Positions 1-8,652 of a stretch of 64,000 nucleotides of DNA are shown in pieces. The stretch's first letter is position 1, and the number at the start of each line of letters is the position of its first letter. The notes under the pieces were generated by a model. It was not told the origin of the DNA, searched no databases, and worked only from the letters and a program-made list of their open reading frames with translations. This DNA comes from an uncultured Collinsella sp. (GTDB taxonomy: Bacteria > Actinomycetota > Coriobacteriia > Coriobacteriales > Coriobacteriaceae): NCBI GenBank assembly GCA_958437495.1, contig CAUBOH010000004.1, forward strand, positions 62,001-126,000, written 5' to 3'. The translations under genes were made by a program, and so were the position numbers.

Positions 1-104
1 TATATCGACACCCCAGCGGCAAAACGTTTTTGCTGATCATCGCGGTTAATTCCGTTCGCGGCGCAGAGACAGCGCTTCACCGGCGCGTTTTCACAACCAC
101 TCCA

Positions 105-145
105 AAACAAAAAGCGGTGACGCCTCATTTGAGACGTCACCGCTT
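105..145 (-). terminator. Rho-independent terminator of the PTS operon
   Basis: Perfect 11-bp stem (112-122 with 135-145) around a 12-nt loop. Read on the minus strand it is followed by a T-rich run at 105-111. It lies about 60 bp beyond the IIC stop codon. I see no convincing gene in positions 1-202. Confidence 0.85.
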
Positions 146-202
146 CCGTGTAGGAGCCGGTTATCGGAGCTCCGCCCGATTAGGGCTTAACGTATGCCTG
201 GA

Positions 203-1594
203 TTACTCTTCCTCAACGTGGTTGATCACAGCACCCTTGGTGTGGATGAAGTTGGGGACGAAGGCGACGATCAGAAGGACAGCGAGAATCGCGTAGACAC
301 CAGTGGTACCGAAGGCCTCGGCAGCGCGGCCGAGCGTAATACCAATGACGGAGAAGTCGAAGTCGCCGAACGTAGTGTTCTTGAAGCCAAAGACGTCAAG
401 AACGGGCAGGAGCAGGGCCGGGGCAAAGGTGATGAGCAGGCCGTTGACGAAAGCACCAAGAGCTGCACCCTTGCGACCGCCGGTAGCATTGCCGTAGATG
501 CCGGCGGTAGCACCGCAGAAGAAGTGGGGAACCATGCCCGGGATGATGAAGATGCCCAGGGTAGCGCCCACGATGAACATACCGACTACGCCACCGATGA
601 AGGAGGCAACAAAGCCGAGGATGACGGCAGTGGGAGCATAGGGGAAGAAGACGGCGCAGTCGACGGCAGGGATAGCGCCAGGGATCAGCTTGTTGGAGAT
701 GCCCTGGAAAGCCGGGACCAGGTCGGCGAGGATCATACGAACGCCGTTGTAGACGATGGTGACACCGACGGCGAAGGACAGGGCGCAGGTCAGGGCATAG
801 ACGATTACATTGTCGCCGCCAGCGGTCTTGGTAACGACCGCAGGATCTGCGATGTACGCGGCGAAAGCGGTAACCAGGTAGAAGAAGGCCATGGTAAGAG
901 CCGTGGAGATGGTGGTGTCGCGCAGGAAGGCGAACTTCTCGGGAACCTCGATCTTCTCGGTGCTGTTCTCCTCGGCGTCCTTAGCAAAAAGCGTACCGAC
1001 TGCAGCGGAGATGTAATAGGCAAGTGAGCCGAAGTGGCCCATGGCGATTTCATCGCCATCGGTAACCTTCTCGGTGAAACGCTGACCAACGGCGGGAAGC
1101 ATAGCGCTCACGAGGCCCAGGAACATGCCGCCCACGATGACAAGCTGAACATCCTGGAAGCCAGATGCCTGCAGAACGGCAGACAGCAGGCAAGCCATGA
1201 ACATGCTGTGATGGCCCGTCAGGAAGATGTACTTAAACTTGGTAAAGCGAGCAATGATAATGTTCACGACGTAGCCGAGAATCAGGATCATCATGGTCTG
1301 AACGCCGAGGACGCTCTGAGCCATCGAAACGACGACCTCGTTGTTGGGCACGACGCCGGTGATGTGGAAACCGGTCTCGATGAAGGTACCCAGCGGAGCA
1401 AGGTTGTCCTGAACAACAGCGGCGCCGGCAGACAGCATGATGTAACCAAGAATGGGCTTCAGGGTTCCCGTCATCACCTTGTGGGCAGGGCGCTTGAGCG
1501 CAACAAGACCCACAAAGGCAAATAGACCCATGATCCATGCTGGCTTGGTCAGAATCGATTGGATAAACTCAAGTATGGGAAGGATGGCTTGCAT
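203..1594 (-). CDS. PTS transporter subunit IIC, ascorbate (UlaA/SgaT) family
   Basis: 463-residue integral membrane permease that would carry a sugar or sugar acid across the membrane while IIB phosphorylates it. It matches the UlaA family rather than the galactitol GatC family: I recognise the family signatures LTGHH near residue 125, VTDGDEIAMGHF, a GVRM segment and LIPGAIPAVDCA. About ten to twelve hydrophobic segments are visible. The start was set at 1594 because AAAGGAAG lies just upstream; an earlier in-frame start at 1639 lacks a site. It is the last gene of a transaldolase-IIA-IIB-IIC operon. The true substrate is unknown: the family covers ascorbate, but no ula catabolic enzymes (UlaD/E/F/G) are present here. 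Confidence 0.9.
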   Translation of the reverse strand: MQAILPILEFIQSILTKPAWIMGLFAFVGLVALKRPAHKVMTGTLKPILGYIMLSAGAAVVQDNLAPLGTFIETGFHITGVVPNNEVVVSMAQSVLGVQTMMILILGYVVNIIIARFTKFKYIFLTGHHSMFMACLLSAVLQASGFQDVQLVIVGGMFLGLVSAMLPAVGQRFTEKVTDGDEIAMGHFGSLAYYISAAVGTLFAKDAEENSTEKIEVPEKFAFLRDTTISTALTMAFFYLVTAFAAYIADPAVVTKTAGGDNVIVYALTCALSFAVGVTIVYNGVRMILADLVPAFQGISNKLIPGAIPAVDCAVFFPYAPTAVILGFVASFIGGVVGMFIVGATLGIFIIPGMVPHFFCGATAGIYGNATGGRKGAALGAFVNGLLITFAPALLLPVLDVFGFKNTTFGDFDFSVIGITLGRAAEAFGTTGVYAILAVLLIVAFVPNFIHTKGAVINHVEEE

Positions 1595-1665
1595 CTGCGC
1601 TTCCTTTCTCTCTAACGTGGGCGCGTTTCCCTCTTCCACAGGGAACCGCCCTTTTTTGTGCCGCT

Positions 1666-1941
1666 TTAGGCGTTAGCGGCGGCCGCCTTGATCGCCTCGA
1701 GGGCGTCTTCGCGGATCTTCTTCTTGTTCACATAGCTGCGAACGATCACAACGTTGCCGTGGAGCTCGGGGGCGAGTTCCTTAACGGTGATGAACAGATC
1801 CGGATTTGCGGAAGAAGCACCGTTCAGGTCCATAGACTCAACGTCGGCCTTGATGCCCTCCTCCTCGCAAAGCTCCTCGACTTTGCCAGCGAGCATCAGG
1901 CTGGACCCGATGCCGTTTCCGCATACGGTGATGATATGCAT
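1666..1941 (-). CDS. PTS transporter subunit IIB, ascorbate family
   Basis: 91-residue cytoplasmic phosphocarrier. The P-loop-like motif CGNGIGSSLM holds the phosphorylated cysteine (Cys7) expected for SgaB/UlaB-type IIB proteins. Ribosome site GGAAGG precedes the ATG. It sits 71 bp upstream of the IIC gene and 75 bp downstream of IIA, in one minus-strand operon. It should accept phosphate from His66 of the IIA protein and pass it to the substrate during uptake through IIC. Length is normal for the family. Confidence 0.92.
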   Translation of the reverse strand: MHIITVCGNGIGSSLMLAGKVEELCEEEGIKADVESMDLNGASSANPDLFITVKELAPELHGNVVIVRSYVNKKKIREDALEAIKAAAANA

Positions 1942-2016
1942 GGCAACCTTCCTCTCCTACACGTGACGGTTTTCCGTCTATCCAAAAGCGGCGACGCATC
2001 GCCGTGCCATTAAGGC

Positions 2017-2463
2017 CTAAAAGAATGAACGCATGGTCTCCAAAACCTGTTCGGGCGTATCGCATGCGCTGAGCTTGGCAACGCAGTCCTCGTCCTCGAA
2101 CATCTGCGAAAGCTCCGCCAAGCAGCCAAGATGAGCCTTGGGGTCGGGTGCGCAAATACCCACGAGCACGTGAACCGGATCGAAATCCTCGTGTCCAAAC
2201 GCAATGGCAGGGTCAAGCGTGACGATACAGATCCCCGCTTCACTCACATTGCCATCTGCCTGAGCGTGGGGCATGGCGATGCCCTCTTCCAAGACCATAT
2301 AGGGGCCGAATTTGTGAACCGATGAAATCATGGCGTCGACATAGCTCTGGTCGCATTTGCCAGCGTCTACGAGCAACTTACCGCATGCCCTGATCGCTTC
2401 CTCCCAGTCGGAGGCCTCGACGTGACAGGCAACAAGCTCGGGCTTAAGAAGATCGGTCAGCAT
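2017..2463 (-). CDS. PTS transporter subunit IIA (mannitol/fructose EIIA-2 fold, UlaC-like)
   Basis: 148-residue cytoplasmic phosphotransfer protein. The active-site motif GIAMPHAQ places the phosphorylated histidine at residue 66, and the preceding FGPYMVL segment is typical for UlaC-type IIA. The start codon is only 9 bp after the transaldolase stop, with an AGGGG site inside the gap, so the two are likely translationally linked. It receives phosphate from HPr, which is not in the window. Confidence 0.92.
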   Translation of the reverse strand: MLTDLLKPELVACHVEASDWEEAIRACGKLLVDAGKCDQSYVDAMISSVHKFGPYMVLEEGIAMPHAQADGNVSEAGICIVTLDPAIAFGHEDFDPVHVLVGICAPDPKAHLGCLAELSQMFEDEDCVAKLSACDTPEQVLETMRSFF

Positions 2464-2472
2464 GCTCGTCCC

Positions 2473-3183
2473 CTACTCCTCGGGCAAGATATGAAAACCA
2501 AGCGCCTGAACGTCGCGGGCAAAGCCCTTGACCGTATCAAGCGAGTACTCAAGCAAATCTTTCCCGAAATTCTTGCGCTTGGCAAGAATGGCATTGGGGA
2601 CCGTAATGATCTGGCATCCAACGGACTCCGCCTGGAAGATATTGAGGACCTCGCGCGTAGACGCCCAGAGAACCTCGGCAGCAGGCTTAACGGCAGCTTT
2701 CTTTACGGACTCCGCCATGAGGGGCAGCGGATCGACGCCGGTATCGGCAATGCGACCGGCAAAGATGGACAGAATAGAGGGGGTCTCGGCAGAAACGGCA
2801 TCGACGAACTCGTCGACCTGCTCGGGCGTGAAGATAGTGGTGACATTCACCTTGATGCCGTCGGCAGAAAGGCGCTTGACCAACGCGGCAGTGGACTCGC
2901 CCTTGGTGTTGAGCGCCGGGATCTTAACGTAGACGTTGTCTGCCCAGGTTGCGATCTCGCGAGCCTCGGCTTCCATACCCGCCTCGTCGTCGGCGAATAC
3001 CTCAAAAGAGACCGACACATCGGTAATGTGCTCAAGAACCGTCTTGGCAAAAGCGCGGTAGTCGGTCACGCCGCCGGCCTTCATAAGGGAAGGATTGGTC
3101 GTGAAGCCCTGAACGTTGCCATTGTCATGCATGTCAAGCATGCCCTCGAGGTTAGCGCCGTCGGCAAACACCTTGATCGCCAT
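2473..3183 (-). CDS. Transaldolase / fructose-6-phosphate aldolase family protein
   Basis: 236-residue class I aldolase of the small transaldolase (FSA/TalC) subfamily. Visible family signatures are TTNPSLMK near residues 28-35, VYVKIP with the Schiff-base lysine at about residue 87, and SIFAGRIADTG. Such enzymes either cleave fructose-6-phosphate-like ketoses or transfer dihydroxyacetone units. The start at 3183 is supported by AGAAAGGA; upstream in-frame residues have no such site. It is the promoter-proximal gene of the PTS operon, so it probably acts on the phosphorylated transported sugar or an intermediate. FSA and transaldolase activity cannot be told apart from this sequence alone. 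Confidence 0.88.
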   Translation of the reverse strand: MAIKVFADGANLEGMLDMHDNGNVQGFTTNPSLMKAGGVTDYRAFAKTVLEHITDVSVSFEVFADDEAGMEAEAREIATWADNVYVKIPALNTKGESTAALVKRLSADGIKVNVTTIFTPEQVDEFVDAVSAETPSILSIFAGRIADTGVDPLPLMAESVKKAAVKPAAEVLWASTREVLNIFQAESVGCQIITVPNAILAKRKNFGKDLLEYSLDTVKGFARDVQALGFHILPEE

Positions 3184-3532
3184 GTTCGGTCCTTTCTCAT
3201 CTAACACTATTGCTATCGAAAGCCTTCTTCTTTGTTTCAAAAGCTTTTCGGTTTTCTTTTATAAACCATTTCAAAAGCTATCGAAAGCTCAATTGTCAAC
3301 TTTCCCCTGAACGGTCGAATATCGGGCGTGAACGTACTTCTTTTGGGCGGCACCTTCAGAATGAGACTCTTTATAGCCCGTTTACGTGCAAACTATCTGC
3401 TACGCATGCATTTGTGACATGCCATTCCGTTCTTTTGATTCATTCGAATTTGCCTTGTTCTTTTCATATCGATACGTTATATTTCGATTACGAAAGGCGC
3501 ATCTTTTACCTTTTGTTCAAAAGGAGCGGTAT
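3184..3532. promoter_or_regulatory. Divergent PTS/DeoR control region with repeated candidate operators
   Basis: The 349-bp gap between the PTS operon and the DeoR gene has no gene. GCTATCGAAAGC occurs twice, at 3212-3223 and 3277-3288, 65 bp apart. TTTCAAAAGCT occurs twice, at 3235-3245 and 3269-3279. A 5-bp dyad, TTTCG-ATTA-CGAAA, lies at 3482-3495, about 25 bp before the DeoR ribosome site. All carry the word CGAAA or a close relative. Repeated operators are usual for DeoR-type sugar repressors; that this DeoR protein binds here is an inference. Confidence 0.6.
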
Positions 3533-4324
3533 ATGGCATCTACTTCAGACCTTTCACCGGCCGAGCGTCAGCGATTTATCATGAATTGGCTGGCCGAAAA
3601 GCCAAATATCTCGGTATCCGACATCGTTCGCCGTTTTTCGGTTTCGGAAGTCACCGCACGACACGACCTCATCTCGCTGGAATCCGAAGGCAAACTGCGT
3701 CGCGTACGCGGCGGAGCGGTATCGCTTTCTCGCTCCAACGCAATCTCGTATCCCGAGGAGCGCATCAATGTCCAAGTCGAGGCCAAGGAGGCCATCGCCG
3801 CAACCGCAGCAACTCTTGTTGATGATGGCGATGTTCTGGTAATTGATATCGGCACCACAGGCTTTTACTTCGCTAAGGCCCTCATGGACAAGCATGAGAT
3901 CACCATTATCACCGGCGATCTTGCAATCGCGAACTACGCTAGCTTCAATCTCCCCAATGCTTCGGTAGTGCTGCTGGGCGGCTCCGTGCGCAAGGGCCAC
4001 CTCTATCTCGCGGGCGCACTAACGCTCGACTGCATGAGCAAACTACATGCCGACAAGGCGTTTGTCAGTGCCGACGGATTCCACCCCGACCACGGGTTTA
4101 CCGTCGAGCACGACTTCTCGGCCATGATCAAGCATATGTACCTGACCAACTCAAACCAGGGCTACATGATGGTTGACCAGGGAAAGTTCAACAAGACCAG
4201 TTTTTATCAGTCCGCGCAGATCGATGACCTCGATGGCATCATCGTTGATGGAGACGACGAGGGCATCATGACGGCGGCGATCGAGAGCAGTCGCAGTCAT
4301 CCCAAGCTCTATATTGCAAAATAG
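3533..4324 (+). CDS. DeoR/GlpR-family transcriptional regulator
   Basis: 264-residue sugar-responsive repressor. Residues 9-65 form the winged helix-turn-helix (ISVSDIVRRFSVSEVTARHDL), followed by the RVRGGA linker and a ribose-isomerase-like sensor domain with the VIDIGTTG and GGSVRKGHL motifs that bind phosphosugars in this family. The start at 3533 has AAGGAG at 3521-3526; a longer frame to 3386 has none. It is divergent from the PTS operon and very likely controls it and itself through the repeats in the shared gap. Confidence 0.92.
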   Translation: MASTSDLSPAERQRFIMNWLAEKPNISVSDIVRRFSVSEVTARHDLISLESEGKLRRVRGGAVSLSRSNAISYPEERINVQVEAKEAIAATAATLVDDGDVLVIDIGTTGFYFAKALMDKHEITIITGDLAIANYASFNLPNASVVLLGGSVRKGHLYLAGALTLDCMSKLHADKAFVSADGFHPDHGFTVEHDFSAMIKHMYLTNSNQGYMMVDQGKFNKTSFYQSAQIDDLDGIIVDGDDEGIMTAAIESSRSHPKLYIAK

Positions 4325-4327
4325 CTC

Positions 4328-4368
4328 AAATGGCCGGGTCGCCCCCACTGCGGGCGACCCGGCCATTT
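4328..4368. terminator. Bidirectional terminator between DeoR and HAD genes
   Basis: Perfect 17-bp stem (4328-4344 with 4352-4368) and a 7-nt loop, between two convergent genes. AAA/TTT at the stem base serves either direction. Confidence 0.85.
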
Positions 4369-4369
4369 A

Positions 4370-5197
4370 TTAGATCAACCCAAAGTGGCGCATCGCTGTG
4401 ACGGTGCCGTCGTGTGCGACATCGTCGGTCACGTAGTCGGCGACCGCCTTGACCTCGGGCATGGCGTTACCCATGGCAACGGCCGTCTCGACAGCGGCGA
4501 GCATGCCCAGGTCGTTGCCCGAATCGCCAAAGCCAAAGGTGCGTGCATTTCCCTCGCGGCCCAGATACTCCAGCGCTCGCGCCACACCCACACCTTTGTC
4601 AATGCCCTTGGGGCTCAGCTCGCGGTTCTGGCCGCCGGTATTGCACAGCTCAAACTCGCGATCGATAAAGCCATCGTCGTTGGCTACGCGAGCCAGGTCG
4701 CTCGCGTTAATGCACACCTTGCCTACGCGCAAATGCCCATCGACGCGCATCTGCTCAACGCCATGCACCACGCCGGCGCCTAGCAGAAATGACTGTTCGA
4801 CACCAACTGGCTCAAGTGAATAGGTGGCGCCGTTCGTCTCGAACAACGCCTCGCCGCCCGCCACAATAATGCGACGCGCGAGCTCCTCAATAATGTCTTC
4901 GTCAAAGCAGTCCTCGTGTACCACGCGGCCCTCGACCTCGAGTGTCGCTCCCGCCATGGCAACGATACCCGCCGGGTTCAGCGCACGCAGGCCATCGGCA
5001 ACCAGCCACAAGGGACGGCCCGTGCAGATAAATGCCTGGTGACCCGCATTGCGCAGGCGACCAAATGCATCGACAACAGCCTTCGACGGATGGATTGCAT
5101 TGAAGTCCTTGTCGGTCATATCGTCGGGATCGAACGACGTCAGCGTGCCGTCCACGTCAAAAAAGAGCACGGCGGAATCGGAGCACGCATCAATCAT
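4370..5197 (-). CDS. HAD-superfamily (Cof-type, IIB) sugar-phosphatase-like hydrolase
   Basis: 275-residue cytoplasmic phosphatase. Motif I is FFDVDGTLTS near residue 13, motif II is ICTGRP, and motif III/IV is GFGDSGNDLGML followed by AVAMGNA. The Cof-type IIB cap lies between motifs II and III. These enzymes remove phosphate from sugar phosphates or related small molecules; the substrate cannot be read from the sequence. The start at 5197 was chosen because AAAGGA precedes it. It stands alone, convergent with the DeoR gene and divergent from the methyltransferase gene. Confidence 0.87.
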   Translation of the reverse strand: MIDACSDSAVLFFDVDGTLTSFDPDDMTDKDFNAIHPSKAVVDAFGRLRNAGHQAFICTGRPLWLVADGLRALNPAGIVAMAGATLEVEGRVVHEDCFDEDIIEELARRIIVAGGEALFETNGATYSLEPVGVEQSFLLGAGVVHGVEQMRVDGHLRVGKVCINASDLARVANDDGFIDREFELCNTGGQNRELSPKGIDKGVGVARALEYLGREGNARTFGFGDSGNDLGMLAAVETAVAMGNAMPEVKAVADYVTDDVAHDGTVTAMRHFGLI

Positions 5198-5272
5198 ATG
5201 AGTTCCTTTCGAGGATAAGGGCAAACGAAGCATCCATCATATAATGGAGCGACGCAACCAGAGAGGTCACCC

Positions 5273-7840
5273 ATGGAATTTTACGCAAGCTGCCCCGAGG
5301 GCTTTGAATCCGCACTCGCCGACGAGCTTAAACGCCTCGGGCTTTCGCATGTCCGCCGGCTGAAAGGCCGCGCCACATTTGAGGGCGAGCTCGAAGAAGG
5401 CTACCGCGCCTGTCTGTGGTCGCGCCTGGCGAGCCGCGTGTTCGTGGTACTCGGGCGCTTTGAGGCGCAGGATGCCGATGAGCTGTACGACGGCGTTTAC
5501 GACATCGCCTGGGAGACCATCATCCGCCCCGGCGCCACCATCGCCATCACCGCCCGCGGCGTGACCGAGCAGCTGCGCAACACGCGCTTCTCGGCCCTGC
5601 GCGCCAAGGACGCGCTGTGCGACCGTCTGGCCGAGACCACGGGCCGTCGCGCCGATGTCGACGCCGCCGACCCCGACGTTCACCTGCTGCTTTCGCTGCG
5701 TCAGCGCCGCGCGAGTATCAGCCTGGACCTTTCGGGCGACCCGCTGTTCAAACGCCTGCCGCCCGCAGCGACCCGCGCCGGCGAGGGCGCGCACGTGCTG
5801 CGCCCCGACTACGCCGCCCTGGTGCTGGCACAGGTCGGCTGGACCGCGCTATGCGAGCGCGAGCTGACGGCCGACGATTACGAGAACGAGGCTCTGCCCA
5901 CGCTGGTCGACGCCTCGTGCGCCGGCGGCGGCCTGCTGCTGGAGGCAGTGAATATCCTAACCGACCGCGCTCCGGGCGCCGCCCGCGAGCACTGGGGCTT
6001 TGAGGGCTGGCAGCTGCACGACGCCGCCCTGTGGGAGCAGCTGCGTGCCGAGGCGCGCGAGCGCGAGACGGCGGCACGCGAGCGCCAGGCGCGCATCGTT
6101 GCCGTGGATGTTGACCCCGCCGCCCGCAAAACCGCTGAGCGCATGGTTAAGTGCGCCGGCTACAAGCGCTTTGTCGAATTTTGCGCCGCCAAGTCCGCCA
6201 CCGTACTGGACCATGCGGGCGCCGTTGCCGATGCCGCCGTGGTCGCGGATACGACCGAGACACCGCTTTCGCTCATGCACGACGCCATGACGCTCATCGG
6301 CGAGCTGCGCCGCGCGCCCGAGCTTGCCGCGGCGCCGGTCGCCGCGCTCACCCGCGACGGATTGCTGGCCCGCGCACTCCACGCCGAGCCCGAGCGCTCC
6401 ATCGCCGTCATGCCCAACAACGAAGAGGCGACCGTCGAAGTCTGGCCTTCGCTCGACCACGCCGCCGCAGCGTTTGAGGCTGCGACCAGTGCGGATACCG
6501 AGGCCGAGATTGCGGATGCCGACGGCGTCAACGACAAAGCCGCCGCTTCCCCCATGCCCGAACCTGCCGCCATGCTCGACCTGGGCGACGGCAAGCCGCT
6601 GCCCGTGCTCATCCCCGAGTCCGAGCAGTTCGCCAACCGCCTGCGCAAGAATGCCCGTCTGCGCCGCAAGTGGGCCAAGCGCGAGGGCGTGAGCTGCTAC
6701 CGCGTCTACGATGCCGACCTGCCCGACTACTCCGCCGCCATCGATCTGTACGAGGGCTGCCCGCAGACGCCGGGCCGCTGGCTCGTCATCGCCGAATACG
6801 CCGCGCCCAAGACCATCGACCCCGCACTGGCCCAGGCCCGTATGCTCGACATTCTGGCCATCGCGCCGCGCATCCTAGATGTTCCCGCCGAGCATGTGCA
6901 CGCCAAGGCCCGCATGCGTTCGCGCGGCGGCTCGCAGTACGGCAAGCAGGGCGCCGGTAAGGGCGCATCGGGCGAGCGCGCCAATATCGCGCGCCGTCGC
7001 CTCCCACTCATCGAAGAAGGCGGCCTCACCTTTGCCGTCAACTTTGACGACTATCTGGACGTGGGCATCTTCTTGGACCACCGCGTCACCCGCAACCTGG
7101 TGCGCGAGCACGCCAAGCAGGCGCGCCGCTTCCTCAACCTGTTTGCCTACACCGGCACTGCCACCTGCTACGCGGCCGATGGCGGCGTCGAGGAGACCGT
7201 GACGGTCGACCTCTCCAACACCTATCTGGACTGGGCTGAGCGCAATATGCGCCAGAACGGCTTTGTGGGGCCGCAGCATCACTTTGTGCGCGATGACGTG
7301 CTCGCCTGGATTCGCGACCAGCGCCAGACGCGCAACCGCTGGGACCTGATCTTTATCGACCCGCCCACGTTCTCGAACTCGTCCAAGATGGGCCGCCGCA
7401 CCTGGGATGTCCAGCGCGACCATGTTGAGCTTTTGGCTGGCGTATCGCGCCTGCTCGCGCAGGGCGGCCATGCCATCTTTAGCTGCAACCTGCGCGGCTT
7501 CCGTCCCGAGACACGCAAGCTCGCACGCGCGGGCGTGGTGCTGGAAGACATTACGGCGCAGACCATCCCCGAGGACTTCGCGCGCAACCAGAAGGTGCAC
7601 CATTGCTACATCGTGCGCCGCCTGCCCATCGAGGATGCCATGGCAGAGGTCGGCTTTAGCGCCGAGGAAATTGCCGAGCGCGTCGAGGAACTGCGCAGCC
7701 CCGAGGCCCGCAAGCCCCGTGCGGCAGCACCCGCGCACGCGCAGGCCGGCAACGGCAAGTCCAACTTTGCCGACAAACCCTCCCCCGCCGGCAAGCCCAA
7801 AAAGAAGAAGTTCTACGCCAGCAAGCCCAAGGACAGATAA
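5273..7840 (+). CDS. RlmKL-type 23S rRNA guanine methyltransferase, first catalytic domain degenerate
   Basis: 855 residues with the domain order of bifunctional RlmL/RlmK. Residues about 40-155 are a THUMP RNA-binding domain. Residues about 160-340 correspond to the RlmL (m2G2445) methyltransferase, but the usual CGSGT-type SAM loop reads DASCAGGGLLLEA (near residue 213) and I find no NPPY catalytic motif, only an Ala-rich stretch. Residues about 500-780 are an RlmK (m7G2069) domain that looks intact: LNLFAYTGTAT near 621 and FIDPPTFSNS near 693. The tail is Lys/Pro/Ala-rich. The RlmK function is likely retained; RlmL function is doubtful. Start has AGAGGTCACC upstream. Confidence 0.85.
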   Translation: MEFYASCPEGFESALADELKRLGLSHVRRLKGRATFEGELEEGYRACLWSRLASRVFVVLGRFEAQDADELYDGVYDIAWETIIRPGATIAITARGVTEQLRNTRFSALRAKDALCDRLAETTGRRADVDAADPDVHLLLSLRQRRASISLDLSGDPLFKRLPPAATRAGEGAHVLRPDYAALVLAQVGWTALCERELTADDYENEALPTLVDASCAGGGLLLEAVNILTDRAPGAAREHWGFEGWQLHDAALWEQLRAEARERETAARERQARIVAVDVDPAARKTAERMVKCAGYKRFVEFCAAKSATVLDHAGAVADAAVVADTTETPLSLMHDAMTLIGELRRAPELAAAPVAALTRDGLLARALHAEPERSIAVMPNNEEATVEVWPSLDHAAAAFEAATSADTEAEIADADGVNDKAAASPMPEPAAMLDLGDGKPLPVLIPESEQFANRLRKNARLRRKWAKREGVSCYRVYDADLPDYSAAIDLYEGCPQTPGRWLVIAEYAAPKTIDPALAQARMLDILAIAPRILDVPAEHVHAKARMRSRGGSQYGKQGAGKGASGERANIARRRLPLIEEGGLTFAVNFDDYLDVGIFLDHRVTRNLVREHAKQARRFLNLFAYTGTATCYAADGGVEETVTVDLSNTYLDWAERNMRQNGFVGPQHHFVRDDVLAWIRDQRQTRNRWDLIFIDPPTFSNSSKMGRRTWDVQRDHVELLAGVSRLLAQGGHAIFSCNLRGFRPETRKLARAGVVLEDITAQTIPEDFARNQKVHHCYIVRRLPIEDAMAEVGFSAEEIAERVEELRSPEARKPRAAAPAHAQAGNGKSNFADKPSPAGKPKKKKFYASKPKDR

Positions 7841-7843
7841 CAA

Positions 7844-7910
7844 AGTTGCGGTGGAATACGGACTGTTTTGCCGGGAATTAGGCGAATTCAGACCGTATTT
7901 CACCGCAACT
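7844..7910. repeat. 67-bp intergenic palindrome, copy 1
   Basis: Starts 3 nt after the rlmKL stop codon. Arms AGTTGCGGTGGAATACGG (7844-7861) and CCGTATTTCACCGCAACT (7893-7910) pair over 18 bp with one G-T. A second copy of exactly the same length lies at 28192-28258. No T-run follows, so it does not look like an ordinary terminator. Confidence 0.85.
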
Positions 7911-7934
7911 CATATTGGGATGGTGGTTGGTGAT

Positions 7935-8648
7935 CTAGCCTTGGGTGACCAGGCGATAGCCGATACCCACGTGCGTTTGGATATAGTGCGGATGCGCGGG
8001 GTCGGACTCGATCTTCTTGCGCAGCGTACCCATAAAGACGCGCAGGCTCGCCAGGTCGCTCTTAGTTGCCGTGCCCCAAATCTCGTGCAGGATAAACTGG
8101 TGCGTCAGCACCTTGTCGGCGTTGTGCGCTAGCAGGCATAGGAGCTTGTACTCGATCGGCGTCAGATGCAGCTCCTCGCCATCCATCGTGGCGATGCCAG
8201 CATCAAAATCGATATGCAGCTCACCGGTATCGAACGAGCCCTCGGAGGCAACGCCGCCCGTCTGTGCATACGAGAGACGCCTGAGCGTGGTGCGAATGCG
8301 CGCGAGCAGCTCCTCGACCGAAAACGGCTTGGTCAGATAGTCGTCGGCACCGGCATCGAGCGCGCGGATTTTGTCCGCATCCTCGCTACGCGCCGAGACC
8401 ACAATGATCGGCATGCCCGACCATGTGCGCACCGACTCCACCACCTTGACGCCGTCCATATCGGGCAGGCCCAGATCGAGCAGCACAATGCTCGGTGCCT
8501 GCGATGAGGCGGCGGCGATGGCGGCATGGGCGGTCTCCACGGCCATATGGCGCAAGCCGTGCGCCTCGAGCGCGGCAACGATTAAGTTGCGAACGGCGGG
8601 GTCGTCCTCAACGACCAAGATAAGCGGTTTTACGGCACAGTTCGTCAC
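7935..8648 (-). CDS. kdpE: KdpE-like response regulator
   Basis: 237-residue OmpR/PhoB-type regulator. The receiver domain (about 8-120) has the acidic pocket VEDD, the phospho-acceptor within LLDLGLPDMDG, and the conserved Lys in YLTKPF. The C-terminal winged helix (about 135-235) carries LTPIEYKLL and HVGIGYRL, as in KdpE. I set a GTG start at 8648, preceded by AAGGAG; longer frames run into the kdpD gene without a site. It is 4 bp downstream of kdpD. In KdpDE systems it activates potassium-uptake genes; here the neighbouring target may be Kup. Confidence 0.88.
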   Translation of the reverse strand: MTNCAVKPLILVVEDDPAVRNLIVAALEAHGLRHMAVETAHAAIAAASSQAPSIVLLDLGLPDMDGVKVVESVRTWSGMPIIVVSARSEDADKIRALDAGADDYLTKPFSVEELLARIRTTLRRLSYAQTGGVASEGSFDTGELHIDFDAGIATMDGEELHLTPIEYKLLCLLAHNADKVLTHQFILHEIWGTATKSDLASLRVFMGTLRKKIESDPAHPHYIQTHVGIGYRLVTQG

Positions 8649-8652
8649 AGTG

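Noticed and set aside
1..104. Partial gene at the left edge
   Set aside because: No frame with coding character or start site; probably intergenic DNA.
203..1594. Galactitol PTS IIC (GatC)
   Set aside because: The VTDGDEIAMGHF, LIPGAIPAVDCA and GVRM segments fit UlaA/SgaT better.
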